Source: Haemaphysalis longicornis
Taxonomy: Eukaryota; Arthropoda; Arachnida; Ixodida; Ixodidae
Direction: 5' to 3'
Assembly (NCBI GenBank): GCA_013339765.2
Contig: JABSTR010000950.1
Span: forward strand, 620,001 to 684,000
Length of the DNA stretch: 64,000 nucleotides
Shown: positions 10,651 to 20,330 of the stretch, piece after piece
How the letters are laid out: the number at the start of each line of letters is the position of its first letter
Position numbering within the stretch: the first letter of the stretch is position 1
Position numbers and translations under genes: made by a program
Notes under the pieces: model-generated
Told to the model about the DNA's origin: nothing
The model's database searches: none
What the model saw: the letters and a program-made list of their open reading frames with translations, nothing else

Positions 10651-11780
10651 CCGCGTGGGCTGGGGGACCTTCCACGTAAGAACTCAGCATTGCTACGGCG
10701 GTTCGGCGACTGGTATGGGTAGGGTGACGGCGAACGGTTGAAACGGGCTGGTCGACGGCTGGTGTTGGACAGGTACTCTTCGATCTCCGATGGGTGCTGG
10801 CCAGTTCGGGGGCGGTACGGAGCCTCGTGACGATAGGGTGCAGGTGGGCGAGGGCGATGTACAGCAGCCGCGTAGGTCATGGCTTGCGGCTCGCGAGGTG
10901 CTACTGGCGTCGTTGAAGTTCCCAGCGCTTGCTGCACTTCTTCTCTAATGACGTCGGTAAGAGAAGCGACTTGTGGTTGCGGCGTCGTCGGGAGCAGTTT
11001 CCGCAGCTCCTCCCTCACTATTTCCCGGATAGCCTCGCGTATGCTATCAGCCGGAACCCGCATGTTGTCGATGTAGTTCGCACTGGCCGCGCCAACAAAG
11101 TTCCGGTCATACTGCTTAGCACGCATTTCGAGAGCCTTCTCAATCGTGCTGGCTTCGGTCACGAATTCAAGCGATGGTTTTGGGCGGGTTGCGGACAAGT
11201 CCAGCAAACAGCTCCTCCTTCACACCGCGCATCAAGAAGCGTAACTTCTTTTCTTCCGTTCATTTCGGGGTCCGCGCGGCGAAATAATTGCTTCATCTCC
11301 TCAACGAAGATCACGACCCCTTCGTTGGGGTGTTGTGTCCGAGTTTCAAGCAAAAGCGCAGCTCGCTCTTTTCTCACAACGGTAGTGAATGTCTTCAGGA
11401 ACTCCCTTTTGAAGTGAGTCCCAGTCGGTCAAAGAACTCTCATGGTTCTCGAACCAAGTTCGAGCAGCATCTTCTAAGTAAAAGAAGACATGCCGGAAAG
11501 TTTCTTCTTCGTCGTCCCACCTGTTGAAGATGCGGACGCGCTCCAGCTCTTCTCCAACCATTCTTCGGGGTCTTCAGCGGGGGGCTCCCCGGAACGATGG
11601 CGGTTCCCGGGGCTGCTGCAGGACGATTGGCGATGTTGTTTCTTGCACCAGGGTGTTGGTTGCAGCGTTCTTTTTCTTGGGCCCTTCTGGCATCAAACCG
11701 AACTCGGGTGGTAAATCTTGCAGGCGGGGGCTGGCTCTTGTTGGACTGGCTTGGCGGCTTCTCGAGGTTGTAGTGGGCAT
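10641..11780 (-). pseudogene. gypsy gag, several small indels
   Basis: Gag forms the particle and packages element RNA. The likely start is the ATG at 11,778-11,780 (MPTTTSRSR), 31 bases after the 5' LTR. The best conserved part is the capsid-like stretch RIFNRWDDEEETFRHVFFYLEDAARTWF (split here in reading: W-D-D near 11,510, ARTWF near 11,455), typical of gypsy Gag. An extra C near 11,580 and a two-base insertion near 11,552 take about 25 bases out of frame and then restore it. Further shifts lie near 11,415 and 11,200. The last 188-residue frame (10,641-11,207) is rich in R, P and S with SPSPRGGN at the end. I see no CCHC zinc knuckle, so basic residues may bind RNA instead. Confidence 0.85.
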
Positions 11781-11792
11781 GAAGGGTGCGTA

Positions 11793-11808
11793 CCCAGCAC
11801 CTCCACCA
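11793..11808 (-). other. Candidate primer-binding site
   Basis: Two bases inside the 5' LTR, the minus strand reads TGGTGGAGGTGCTGGG. It begins TGG, as expected for pairing with a tRNA 3' CCA. I do not assign the tRNA. Confidence 0.6.
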
Positions 11809-11810
11809 GA

Positions 11811-12104
11811 TGTCACGAAGCCAAGGACGACGCAGTTGTCTTGCAGGAGAAACAAGTTTATTGGAGCGAACTTGTGCTCCCCTAACAACTCAAAAGAATA
11901 CAGAGGCGGCGAAGCAGCGGTCAACAAAGTGACTTGCGTCAGCGAGCGTCGCAGAATCGAATGCCCCGGCGTCCGCAACTGCAGGCTTTTTATCTTTTGG
12001 CGCGCGTGGTTTCTCGTAAACGTCGATTCGCATCGAGAACATAGTAGACCCAAGAAGATTATTCTGGGCTGTTCACGTTAGATCGGAATGCTCTCCCTAT
12101 CACA
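11811..12104 (-). repeat. 5' LTR of the gypsy element
   Basis: The inner end is fixed by identity with the 3' LTR remnant (11,811-11,872). The outer end is most simply TGTGATAGGGAG on the minus strand (at 12,104), giving TG...CA ends, but another TGT ten bases further out (12,114) is possible. It carries a TATA-like AGATAAAAAGCC near 11,980-11,992 and AATAAA near 11,861, so promoter and polyadenylation signals are both present. Confidence 0.8.
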
Positions 12105-13574
12105 ACCGATAACACATGCGGCAACAGAAAGAAAGAATTGAACACGCGCTTTTCCTTGGCGCAGAGATAACACAGACCGGCACAGCCGGGCGGTAAAAGC
12201 AAAACACAAATAAACAAACCCAATGTATGGTTCGCGGCAATATTGTCGGGGAGGAAAAACGGGCCTTTTGGAAAAGAGCCGCAGGTTCTAATGTCCTAAA
12301 TGCTGATTAAGCGCGTACCGGTTGTGCATACCAATTCCACCCGTTGTGTTTGGGACAACCAACCTTCGTTTAATGTTTACAAGCATACATTTACCACATT
12401 TCATTCTTTGTTCTAGCACCCCTCCTCCCCCTCCCGCCTGTACGCTCGAATCTCGACCAGATTTCTTTTTCAGCCATATTATTTTCGGTTTCCCCTGAAA
12501 ATCCTACTGCCGTGGTGGAGTTCACGGTCTCCGAAGCGTCACCGCAGTGATTTTTTTATTTTTTTATTTAGAACACACTGCTAGCCTCTTAGTGGAGGCT
12601 TTTGCAGGAATTGGGTGATACATTCAGAACAATGACATAGCACACTTGGCGTTTAAAACAGAGAAAAAGCAGCTTTACATTCACCATGGGCGCACGAAAC
12701 ATGTATAATGTGACACAAAAAGCCACCCAAAAAGCCGCTGAGAACACAATGGCTACTATCGTTTGCTGGCTACGCCCTTGCGCGCGTCGCGGTCATATCG
12801 GCGGCGCCCCCACCCTAGAAATCGCTCTTTCTGCGCCTTCAGTCGCCCCCTTGGGAATTAACTCATTGAGTCGCGCATATCATGGACACCCCAGGTATAC
12901 ATCGCTTCCTCCCATTATAAGGAGCAAAAAAAAAAAGAATAGGCTAGTGTGACGAGAGCGGCAACAGTCGTCTTCAAGTTTTCGAAGTCCAGTCGACGCA
13001 ATGGTGAAGCACAAGTGACACCCCTCTCTCTCTACTTAAAGGGATGATTGCCGGCGGGGCTCAGCTTTACCCTCCCCTAAGTAACGCCACCGTAAGTGCG
13101 ATCGTTGGCTTGTTAGTTTTAAGTAGAACTAACACCGAATGCAACGAAGGAGAGATTGATTGAGAGAATAATTAAAACGAAATGCACACGCGCCTAATCG
13201 ACCTCGTTTTTCTGTTATTTTTTCTCGGAAGTTTTCCTGGGGGGGGGGAGGAATAGAATAAAAGCAGCAGCGTCTTGCACCGTTGGGTGAAGTGAAAGGA
13301 AAGCGCTTTGGTAACACTTAAAGTATTAGGGTTGTTTCATATGAATGTTGAAATATCAAAAAATAGTTGAACAGATCCAAATTAACAATGTTAATTTTTA
13401 CCATCTGCTACAGAAACTGGGTTTCACGTGGCAATGCTCCGCCAGGGTTTAGCGTTCGTTTCCACGAACGGCGGCGCAAGCACAAGACTCGAACGTAAAA
13501 TCATATCAAGTCACGAAATTACAATATTAAAGCTAAAATGTTCAAAGAATGCCTGGGACATCCCCTCACTCAAA
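12105..13574. other. Interior of hAT-like element 1, right part
   Basis: No transposase or other protein motif was recognised. The frame at 12,686-12,952 has no known family features. Homopolymer runs occur at 12,925-12,936 (A-rich) and 13,242-13,250 (G-run). Confidence 0.4.
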
Positions 13575-13675
13575 ATGTCTGGGCCAAGAGGTCGTGCACC
13601 AAAATGTCCGTGCACAGAAATGTTCACACCGAAACGTCCTGGACCGAAATGTCCGACCCCGAAATGTCCGGATCC
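13575..13675 (-). repeat. GGACATTTCGGTGTAC tandem array, right
   Basis: About six diverged units (minus-strand consensus GGACATTTCGGTNCA), inverted relative to 6,867-6,993. The unit order and position mirror the left side of hAT-like element 1. Confidence 0.75.
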
Positions 13676-13676
13676 C

Positions 13677-13828
13677 GTTTAGCAGTCCGTCCGTTTCGTT
13701 GGCTACGTTGTTACCGGGTTAACCGAGACCGGTTAACCCGGTTAACCCGGTTAATCCCCCTACCGCGACGAATGCCCAAGTGCCAGCCAGTAACAACGCA
13801 TACGACAGAACGGACGGTCTGCTAAAAC
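13677..13828. mobile_element. MITE with GTTTAGCAGTCCGTCCGTTT ends
   Basis: A 152-bp segment with imperfect inverted ends of about 38 bases: GTTTAGCAGTCCGTCCGTTT...GTTGTTAC on the left and GTAACAAC...GGACGGTCTGCTAAAAC on the right. The centre holds several GGTTAACCCG repeats that are themselves palindromic. It contains no coding sequence. It lies between the CATTTCGG array and the GGAACG cluster of hAT-like element 1, so it is a later insertion. No target duplication is evident. Confidence 0.7.
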
Positions 13829-14149
13829 TGTCTATTCTTTCCCCGCTAGGGAACAATTCTATCGGCCAGACGCGCATTCTGGCCTCCCCAGACAAACGAT
13901 GAAGGGTGAAAAGCATTCTCGCGGCTACGCTATTCACTCGTCGCACGCAGCGTAAGCAAGCAGCATGAAAGCAAGTACAACCTGCGGCCTGCTGCGTGGT
14001 TATCCTTCTGCCTTTGCCCTTCGAGGAAGCACGTACAGCTGAAGGGCGGGCAAACTGACCATCTTATAGGAAGAGAAACGCAGTAGCGCTTTGTGGATTT
14101 TTGTACTCGAACCATGGCATCAAAAACAGCCAAATTCTAGCGATGTAAC

Positions 14150-14294
14150 GGCAGGAACGCCGTTCCTGCCGTTCCTTCAAAAACGTAACGAGTTACCGTT
14201 ACAGTTCCACCGACCCTTAATGGAACGGTGGCGTTCCTCCGTTCCTCCAAAAAGGAACTAGTTCCAGGAACGCCGTTCCTTGTAACGCCGTTCC
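14150..14294. repeat. Right subterminal GGAACG/CGTTCC cluster
   Basis: Dense GGAACG, CGTTCC and GTAACG motifs form nested palindromes, mirroring 6,525-6,660. The bases from 13,829 to 14,149 hold nothing else recognisable. Confidence 0.75.
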
Positions 14295-14305
14295 GTACAA
14301 CACTG

Positions 14306-14313
14306 ATCTGAGG
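14306..14313. repeat. Right target site duplication of hAT-like element 1
   Basis: ATCTGAGG lies immediately outside the GTACAACACTG terminus and is identical to 6,506-6,513. Confidence 0.8.
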
Positions 14314-14722
14314 TAGTCCTACGCATTGTCAGATTGCCTGTACAGCCCAAACATACTTTCGTAATAATGCAGCGTTAGGAACAGAAGGTTTGTGTAATTT
14401 AGTCAACCGCAGTTACAGACCTCACGACAGGCTTGCTAACTCTAATTGGTCGGTTCCCCACATGTCCGTTATTCCCAATGTGACCATTACAATCAAATCG
14501 TATTTGTAGTCCGCACGACAAGCAGTAACTTTCTCCCCCCACCCCACCCCCAAGGGGTATGCGTGGACTATGGGGAAAACTGCCAGAACCACTAGGCCTA
14601 TCCAGCAACCTTTCTAGAAGAACAAGAGGTTCTGCCTTCTGGGTTCGCTGCCCTGTGCGCTGCTTTCTGGTAAATCAAGTTCTTTGTCCTGCAAGAGTGT
14701 GGCAAGTTGGGCGAGTTGGAAA
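14314..14722. other. Unassigned sequence
   Basis: No gene recognised. There is a C-rich run at 14,536-14,553. Confidence 0.35.
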
Positions 14723-14877
14723 GACATCTTGAACAGAACCAGCGTAGAAGACACGGAGGCTGAGAGAAGAAACGCACAGGCAGCCGCTGGTTCGATATGT
14801 TCGGTATGTCCAGTGGCTGTTCTGTGTGTTTCGTCTCCCAGTCTCCGTGTCTGCTACGCAGGTTCCGTTCAAGATCT
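14723..14877. repeat. Imperfect hairpin of about 70-base arms
   Basis: GATCTTGAACGGAACCTGCG-type arms: left arm from about 14,723 (GACATCTTGAACAGAACC, AGACACGGAGGCTG, CAGCCGCTGG) and right arm ending at 14,877 (CCAGTGGCTG, CAGTCTCCGTGTCT, GGTTCCGTTCAAGATC). The arms differ at a scatter of positions, suggesting an old foldback element or MITE. Confidence 0.7.
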
Positions 14878-15472
14878 TTGTCCTGCAAGGCCACGACCGT
14901 TTATATCTCTCGTGACAATATTTACAGAGATAAAGTGAAAGTATATGCGACTACTGCTGATGTAGTTACCCTTAGGTATAAGTGCACTAAGAACCTGTTG
15001 TGCTTATTTAGCTTTGTATTTTCGTTTCTTTTTTTCATTTTTAGGAGGAATGAAGGGTTCCTTAAACCTTAAATCAGTGATTATTGCTTGAAAAACAGCG
15101 CAGAAAACTTGGACGCGTGGAGGATAACTCCAAGCGCTGACTAAGGAAATTTAATTGGATTTTACAATATATAGAGCAACGTAACTGCGTAGTCTTACGA
15201 CGGTGTAAAAAGGAAAGGAACCCAAGGTAGGTGAAAGAGCTGAAAAACTGCAGCGACCTAAATAAAGCGCAGTTAATATCTGAACAACACCTACATTATT
15301 ACTCTTTAGCGGCAAGATCGGCTGTCGCCTGCGGAAGGAGTGCCAGTGAAAGCGAACTCACGCAATCATCCCCCCTCGGGCCAATGTCCGAGGCCTCGTA
15401 TATGTCACGCGGGATCTGGCGTCTCTGTGTCGTTTCAAGATGAGTGTTTCATCAAGCTTTCGGTTGCAATCG
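14878..15472. other. Unassigned sequence
   Basis: No gene or repeat recognised. It has an AT-rich left half with a T-run near 15,028. Confidence 0.35.
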
Positions 15473-15869
15473 CAATTGGCGGATCCGAGGGGGGGTCCGG
15501 ATGTCCTGACCCCCACTTAATTTGGTAATTTCTATCCCATGAAGATGACCCCTCAGGTCGCAGAAAAAGGCTAGTTGAATATTTTTACTGCGAAGCGGTA
15601 TAGGTCTAACCCCCTAAGTTTTCATTCCGGGGATTGCCGCTTTACTCGGCGCCGCTCAAGTGCACCTCGCCACCGCCGACTCCTCTTTCACGAGTGTTGT
15701 TCCCATCGCCCCCACACATGCCGATCGGCTGACATCGGCGATAGCGCCGTTATCAGATGATTGCAGACAAACAACACAAGCGCAAATGGACGTACAAACC
15801 CAGAAAGCCGCTGATGCTGAACATGTAGCCGCCGCGCTGCCGCCTCGAATTCCACTTCGTCGAGTAGCT

Positions 15870-16390
15870 ACGCTTGGAATGCCGACGTCAGCCCATAATT
15901 CTTCTACAGCTTTAAAAGGACCCTGCAACACTTTCGATAAACGCTTCAACTCTTTCCTTCGCGTTGGACCCTGGCCCGCGTCTCTCCAGTCCTGGTCCTG
16001 TCCGCCACCAAAAGCTCCTGCTGGGTACGCTACTAGCTTGTGGCGCGCCCTGCTGCTTTTTCTGTTGGACCCCGCAGCACCAGTCGTTGGCGACCGGCTT
16101 TGTGGCGACGCGCAGGACAGTACGGTGGCTATGACTCCAGGCGACCGTAGTGTTGCGTCCAGGCCGCTGACGCAGTGAATGGCGGCATTATCCTTTCCCA
16201 CTTCCCCTTCCCTACCAATCCCCTACCGACCCATCTATCCATAGCAGCGCGCAAGCGCAAGAAAATGGAATAAACGTGTCTTCAATCAATCAATCGCGTC
16301 TGGAAGCACTGCGAAAGCTATAGTTATCGCCAGCACGGAGCTCCACTTCGTGATTTGCTCGTAGCACCAGATACGCCTTCCGTTTCTGCT
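15870..16390 (-). repeat. Repeat D copy, interrupted
   Basis: On the minus strand, 16,299-16,385 reads GGCGTATCTGGTGC...CTTTCGCAGTGCTTCCAG and 15,900-15,963 reads AAAGAGTTGAAGCG...GTGTTGCAGGGTCC, matching the tandem units at 50.8-51.8 kb. The two halves are separated by the insertion at 15,964-16,294, which is absent from the tandem units. Confidence 0.75.
15964..16294 (+). mobile_element. SINE/LINE-type 3' insertion inside repeat D
   Basis: The insertion starts TTGGACCCTGG, carries AATAAA, and ends in TTCAATCAATCAAT. The flanks TCGCG at 15,959-15,963 and at 16,294-16,298 form a short 5-bp target duplication (the T may belong to the tail). The CAAT-repeat tail is like that of the tRNA-derived SINEs here, but the body lacks A and B boxes. 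Confidence 0.65.
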
Positions 16391-16555
16391 TTGTTTTTGG
16401 GGCGTTATTTTTACGGTGGCCATCAAAAAGCGTTCAAAATTTCCGTGAATTAAAAAGGCTACTATCCTGCTTCTCCTCATCATCACCATCGTCACCGTAA
16501 TTACTGATAGCAGCTGACCCCCTCCCCCTCAAAAAAGAACCTTGATCCGCCCCTG

Positions 16556-17540
16556 ACCACACTCTGCACAGTGTACGACAAGGTTGCTTCCCGTTCTCGT
16601 GCGCACGTGCTCCCTAATAGTGTTTTTGACGCACCTGCCCGTCCGGCCCATATAGACCCGCTTGCACGAAAGTTGGGCTTCATAAATACACAATTCACAC
16701 ATTTCACCAATTGTTTTGCGTAGGTTCTTCCCACATGTAGACCTGGATCCCTTCTCATTATTAGGCATGGCACACAGAGTGACCAATTTCTTTTTCGCAG
16801 AAAAAACCATCCGTACGCCTGCCGCGTCTTCGATCTTCTTATGGGGGTGTTAAATGCCCTGCACAATAATGATGACAAGGCCCCAAGCGTCCTCTTCCGG
16901 ACTTTTCGTTGCATGTTCGAGCTCAGCCTCCTCAGAACAGATTCCGCGAGTCTGCGCAGCAACGGATTAGGATACCCTGCTGACTTGAGCCTGTTGACTT
17001 GGCAGTCCAGGCTCTTATTGATCGTGGGGGGGTGGGACCTAAACACTGCGTTCTGTAAGGCAGAAACTGCTATATGACTTTTTACCACCTTCGAGTGGGC
17101 CTAATTGCACGGCGCGAGACATTTTCGTAATCGTGGTGCGTATTTCGAGCACGCGTGGCTCTCGGACGTTAATTGAAGGTCCGGGAATTTTACCTTCTTG
17201 TCCTGTGGTCTGTCGCTGATTACTGTCAACGTCGCCAGAACGGACGAAAACGCCCCCGGAATCCTCCTTTCTTGGCTAGTAGAGTCTCCTCATCCCTTAA
17301 AGAACTCCGAGAGGTCTTCCACATAACCAAACGTCCTGCGAGATCAGGAAGAGCGGAATGCAGACGCCTGTCGTAGACAGCAAATAGAATCTCACTGAGC
17401 ACAGGCGCTATGGAAGAACTTATGCACACCCCTTCTCGCGGCTGGTCGAGCTCGCTTTGTACATCAAGACAGTAGAGTATTGGCGCACTACGCCGACAGC
17501 AACACCGACGGCGACACGATTCAGCTAATGCAAGCTTCGG
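16556..17540 (-). pseudogene. Penelope-like element: RT end and GIY-YIG endonuclease
   Basis: The minus strand carries the RT C-terminal part and the GIY-YIG endonuclease of a Penelope-like retroelement. Near 17,430-17,310 one reads REGVCISSSIAPVLSEIL, the RT core segment of this family. Then, in another frame, GYVEDLSEFF appears where the catalytic YVDD is expected, so the second Asp pair is altered to E-D. At about 17,060-16,900 SHPPTINKSL and GYPNPLLRR form the linker. At 16,560-16,710 CELCIYEAQLSCKRVYMGRT then GRCVKNTIREH gives the GIY-YIG fold with its cysteine pair. Frameshifts and stops interrupt it, and it ends where the hAT-like terminus starts (16,555). Confidence 0.8.
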
Positions 17541-17740
17541 CGAGGTTTCATGACCCGAGGGGTTCCATAACGCGAGCCTAACTGCAGTAGCGAAGCAGGC
17601 CGTCCACGCCAGCACCCCGCAGTTGAAGTGGGTGGAATAACGCAGCCGAACGAGCGAACAAACCAACTTACCACCGTTCTCAACTCTTTCATTACACAGT
17701 GGCAGAAACGAACAGCGGCGAGACACGTAGCAGACAGATC
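17541..17740. other. Unassigned, probably decayed retroelement sequence
   Basis: This could be more Penelope-like RT, but no motif is convincing. The right part merges with the 3' UTR of the LINE to the right. Confidence 0.3.
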
Positions 17741-17744
17741 AGAG

Positions 17745-18560
17745 AAGAAGAAAAAAGAAAGGAAAGGCCGAGAGGTCAACCAGGTGTAGAGCCCCGTTTG
17801 CTACCCTGCACTGGGGGAATGGGGCTCAGGGAATAAAAAGGGGGGAGAAGAGGAAGAGATAGGAGTGGGAAAGCGCGCACTCTAGTCCCATTTCGGGCAC
17901 TATAGTCTTTCACGCAAGTTCGTTTCACTCAGGAAACGTAAAAGGGCTTTCGTCGCCTTCTGCGAGGTCGATGGTAAAGACCGATGACTTTCCACCGTAA
18001 ATGGTCGAGTCTCCACCGTAAATGGTCGATTGTCAATCGGCTCAGCGCGGTGGCAAGCACGCTCCTCTCCGACGAGTATTCGGGGCAGCGACACAGCACA
18101 TGTTCTATAGTCTCTTCCGCCCCGCAGGCGTCACAGTGGGCGCTGCTGGCCATCCCGATGAGGACGGAGTAGGCTTTTGTGAAGGTCACTCCCAACCACA
18201 GTCTACAAAGTAAAGTTGACTGGGGTCGAGACAGCCCATACGGAATACGGCACTGAAGAAGAGCATCCTGAATATACAGACGGGGATTCGAAAAGTCCAG
18301 TGTGTTCCATTGCTGCATGGTAATCTTGCGTGCAAGGGAGCGAAGCGTCCTGGCAGCATCGGTCCTTGAAAGTGGAAGCAGATCAGAGCCATTATAAAGC
18401 GTTAGGGTGGATAGCAAATCAAAGCGTCTCAAGCGGCAACATTACAAAAGCCCTTCGACAGCGCAAGGCGGAACCAAAACGTCTCAGGCGTTGGACCGGA
18501 CATCCATGCTTTCGCATTCACTACCCGTAAAAATCGCGCTTACGTGTCCTTGGACTTTTC
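17745..18560 (-). pseudogene. LINE 3' end with C-terminal zinc finger
   Basis: The minus-strand frame 17,929-18,432 (167 residues) holds the C-terminal region of an RNase H-bearing LINE ORF2. It includes PLSRTDAARTLRSLARKIT, then a helix with WNT, and the zinc finger at residues 100-116 (C100, C103, H111, C116; C-x2-C-x7-H-x4-C) in AHCDACGAEETIEHVLCRCP. The frame stops at 17,929 and a 3' UTR rich in pyrimidines follows to about 17,745 (CAGGGTAGCAAACGGGG then TTTCCTTTC). A short tandem duplication (TTTCCACCGTAAATGGTCGA unit) at 17,988-18,025 lies within the coding part. Upstream RT is absent, so this is a 5'-truncated copy. Confidence 0.8.
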
Positions 18561-19383
18561 CTTTCGTGTATGTGTGAAAACCACTGAAATCTAAATAGCT
18601 TCCCTGGGTTATCAGCCCCCATAAGAGAGGTTCAGACAATGAATTTTTCGGAAAACGGTTTCTAAATGCTGACCAGAGCAGGCGTATACATCGGTTCTGC
18701 TACAAATACTAAGGGAGATCGCCAGAAAGTTTAACGGATACTTCTAGTTTGTTTCTTTTGACTCGAGAAGGCCAATAGTAACAGTGTACGAATCGATCGT
18801 AATATAACTTCCGAAGGAGTCTTTTTTTTTTTTTTTTTTGCAGGCGACTGTAATTTCGGTGCTGCTCACAACGCCTGGTTTTATGCCTCACGAGGCAGAT
18901 AACGGTTTCACATTCAAAATAACCGTCAGTCACATTGCAGGGATGATTCTTCGACCAAGAGATGTATACGAATTCACAGGTAATTCCGCAGCAAATTAGC
19001 TTTCCCGCTCACCTGAACTTGGGCATCTTGTGAATTGCGGTCCAAAATAAAGTCAATTTATTATTATACAGCTCGCCCATTTTAAGTGAGCTGGTACATA
19101 GTCGGAACGGTACGGAACGCGACTGGGGTGAACGATATTCAAGACCGGCAATCGATGAGGAAGACAAGGGATAACTTCTACTGCAATAGAGCAATAGTTT
19201 GCTTCCTGAGGTGGTAGCTCGAGTCTTGAGCCGTGACCCCAAGCCATGGTGATCAGCTGAAGCTGGTTGTTCAGGTCCGAAGCTGGTCAGCACGATGTTC
19301 TATGCTCTCCAGACTGAGCCGCTTATTCGTTCGAGTATAGCATATTCAAAACACGGCAGGTGAAAGGAAAGAGGAAGCGTGGA
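18561..19383. other. Unassigned; possible LINE 3' piece at 19.05-19.32 kb
   Basis: There is a poly(T) run at 18,822-18,839. On the minus strand 19,320-19,050 has LEHRADQLR-like residues and ends near AATAATAAATTGACTTTA, which resembles the C-terminus and 3' end of another LINE. This is weak. Confidence 0.35.
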
Positions 19384-20330
19384 AGGAGAGAGAGAGAGAG
19401 AGAGAGAGAGAACTTTAATGAACGATGAAGAGGTAGCGGATAAAGTTACAAATGGAAAGAATAAAAGAGCTCGCTTGACAAATTCCCGCGCCTGTATCAG
19501 GCTTCTATATGATAGCACATTTCTATTCCCTTAGTATTGAAGACACAGTGCGAGCTTTCTTTCAGAACGTCTCAAAATTTCACTCGGTGCGGGTGCGGGG
19601 ATGGTTGTGCAGATGCCGACTGAAGGAGGTGGAGTTATTCCAGGGCATCTCCTAGCGTAACGCGATGACTAGAGTGGCTCCCTCTTCCCAGGATTCCATA
19701 TGCTGCCTTCCCCACCTGGGCGGTGGTAGTCAGCCGAAGCTGATCCTCCACGGAGGGGCTAGACAGCACTATCTCCCATAGCTCGCTAGGGGAATGGGTT
19801 AGGTTACTAGAGGTGGAAATGGGAATGGGGGTGAGTGCTTTTGGCTGAAATCGCACTCTCCCATCAGAGTGCCTAGGTGTTTGCAGAAAGGGCAGCTCTT
19901 GTACTGATCGGGGAACTGAGTAAGTGGGAGTGAGGCAAGGACACTGATTGTATCTGCAGATACATCACTTGCTGTTCCGCCCGGAGTTCTGGGTGCGGGG
20001 CAGGAAGACTCGGCCTATCTTCTCGATAGTACCTGTAAGTGACCACAGCCTGGCTGCTAGCCTCCTCCACGGCCGATGCCGGCTATGTTAACCCGCGGCC
20101 CTGTCGGTGGGCAAGCTCACTGCCCTCCACCGAGGAGCGGGCCGGAACCCATACTGACTGAACCTGGCTCTCTGGAGGCGCTTTGTGTCTCAGTGCGCGA
20201 AGCACCCGCCGGGACACCCAGCCCGACTGAAAATTCTTGTACGCCTGGTGCTAGTCTCGGACCACCCTGGTAATGCCCGGAATGGTGAGGGCTTCCAGCA
20301 CATCAAAAAATAACTAATCGAGAGAGGGGG
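19384..20330 (-). pseudogene. LINE 3' part: RNase H end, C-terminus, (TC)n tail
   Basis: Reading leftward on the minus strand: near 20,150-20,090 an RNase H end with VEGSELAHRQGRGLT (consensus GNE-AH--AR), then YRYYREDRPSLPAPHPELR, and LWEIVLSSPSVEDQLRL near 19,760-19,700, with a stop at 19,635. A 3' UTR of about 250 bases ends TTCATTAAAGTTCTCTCTCT, where (TC)n begins at about 19,412 and runs to 19,384. The same AAAGTTCTCTCTC junction ends the long LINE at 36,283, suggesting related 3' ends. RT is missing. Confidence 0.75.

Larger units (their letters stand above)
7480..12104 (-). mobile_element. Ty3/gypsy LTR retrotransposon, 3'-deleted
   Basis: The element reads right to left: 5' LTR (11,811-about 12,104), candidate primer-binding site, gag, frameshift signal, protease, RT, RNase H and integrase, then an abrupt join to only the last 62 bases of the 3' LTR (7,480-7,541), identical to 11,811-11,872. 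Domain order PR-RT-RH-IN defines Ty3/gypsy. About the last third of integrase and most of the 3' LTR are deleted. A few single-base indels interrupt gag and pol, but long stretches remain open, so inactivation seems fairly recent. It sits inside hAT-like element 1. I could not find a matching target duplication next to the outer ends, possibly because the outer end of the 5' LTR is not fixed exactly. Confidence 0.92.
6514..14305. mobile_element. hAT-like element 1 with 8-bp target duplication
   Basis: The left end is CAGTGTTGTAC (6,514-6,524) and the right end is its exact inverted copy GTACAACACTG (14,295-14,305). Each end is followed inward by a block of GGAACG/CGTTCC pentamers, and further inward by an array of GGACATTTCGGTGTAC-type units in opposite orientations on the two sides. 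The 8 bases outside both ends are identical: ATCTGAGG at 6,506-6,513 and 14,306-14,313. An 8-bp duplication plus a CAGTG terminus is characteristic of the hAT superfamily. No transposase was recognised in the non-nested parts (6,514-7,479 and 12,105-14,305), so it appears non-autonomous. It contains a nested Ty3/gypsy element and a nested MITE at 13,677-13,828, which together account for well over half its length. Confidence 0.8.
15473..16555. mobile_element. hAT-like element 3, non-autonomous, with nested repeats
   Basis: The right end reads, inward on the minus strand, CAGGGGCGGATCAAGG (16,540-16,555), matching from memory a common hAT-type terminus. The left end CAATTGGCGGATCCGAGG (from 15,473) is a degenerate inverted copy, followed by G-run and C-run sequence typical of such ends. 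No 8-bp target duplication is visible (left TGCAATCG, right ACCACACT). The interior has no transposase; it contains an inverted copy of repeat D and an insertion within that. Its right end abuts and truncates the Penelope-like element. Confidence 0.55.

Noticed and set aside
7475..12119. Target duplication of the gypsy element
   Set aside because: GATAT on the left has no match next to either candidate outer LTR end on the right.
15656..16201. Pair of opposing frames of about 175-180 residues
   Set aside because: They lie across repeat D and a CAAT-tailed insertion, so coding is implausible.
15465..16563. 8-bp duplication for hAT-like element 3
   Set aside because: TGCAATCG and ACCACACT do not match, so the element call rests only on its ends.
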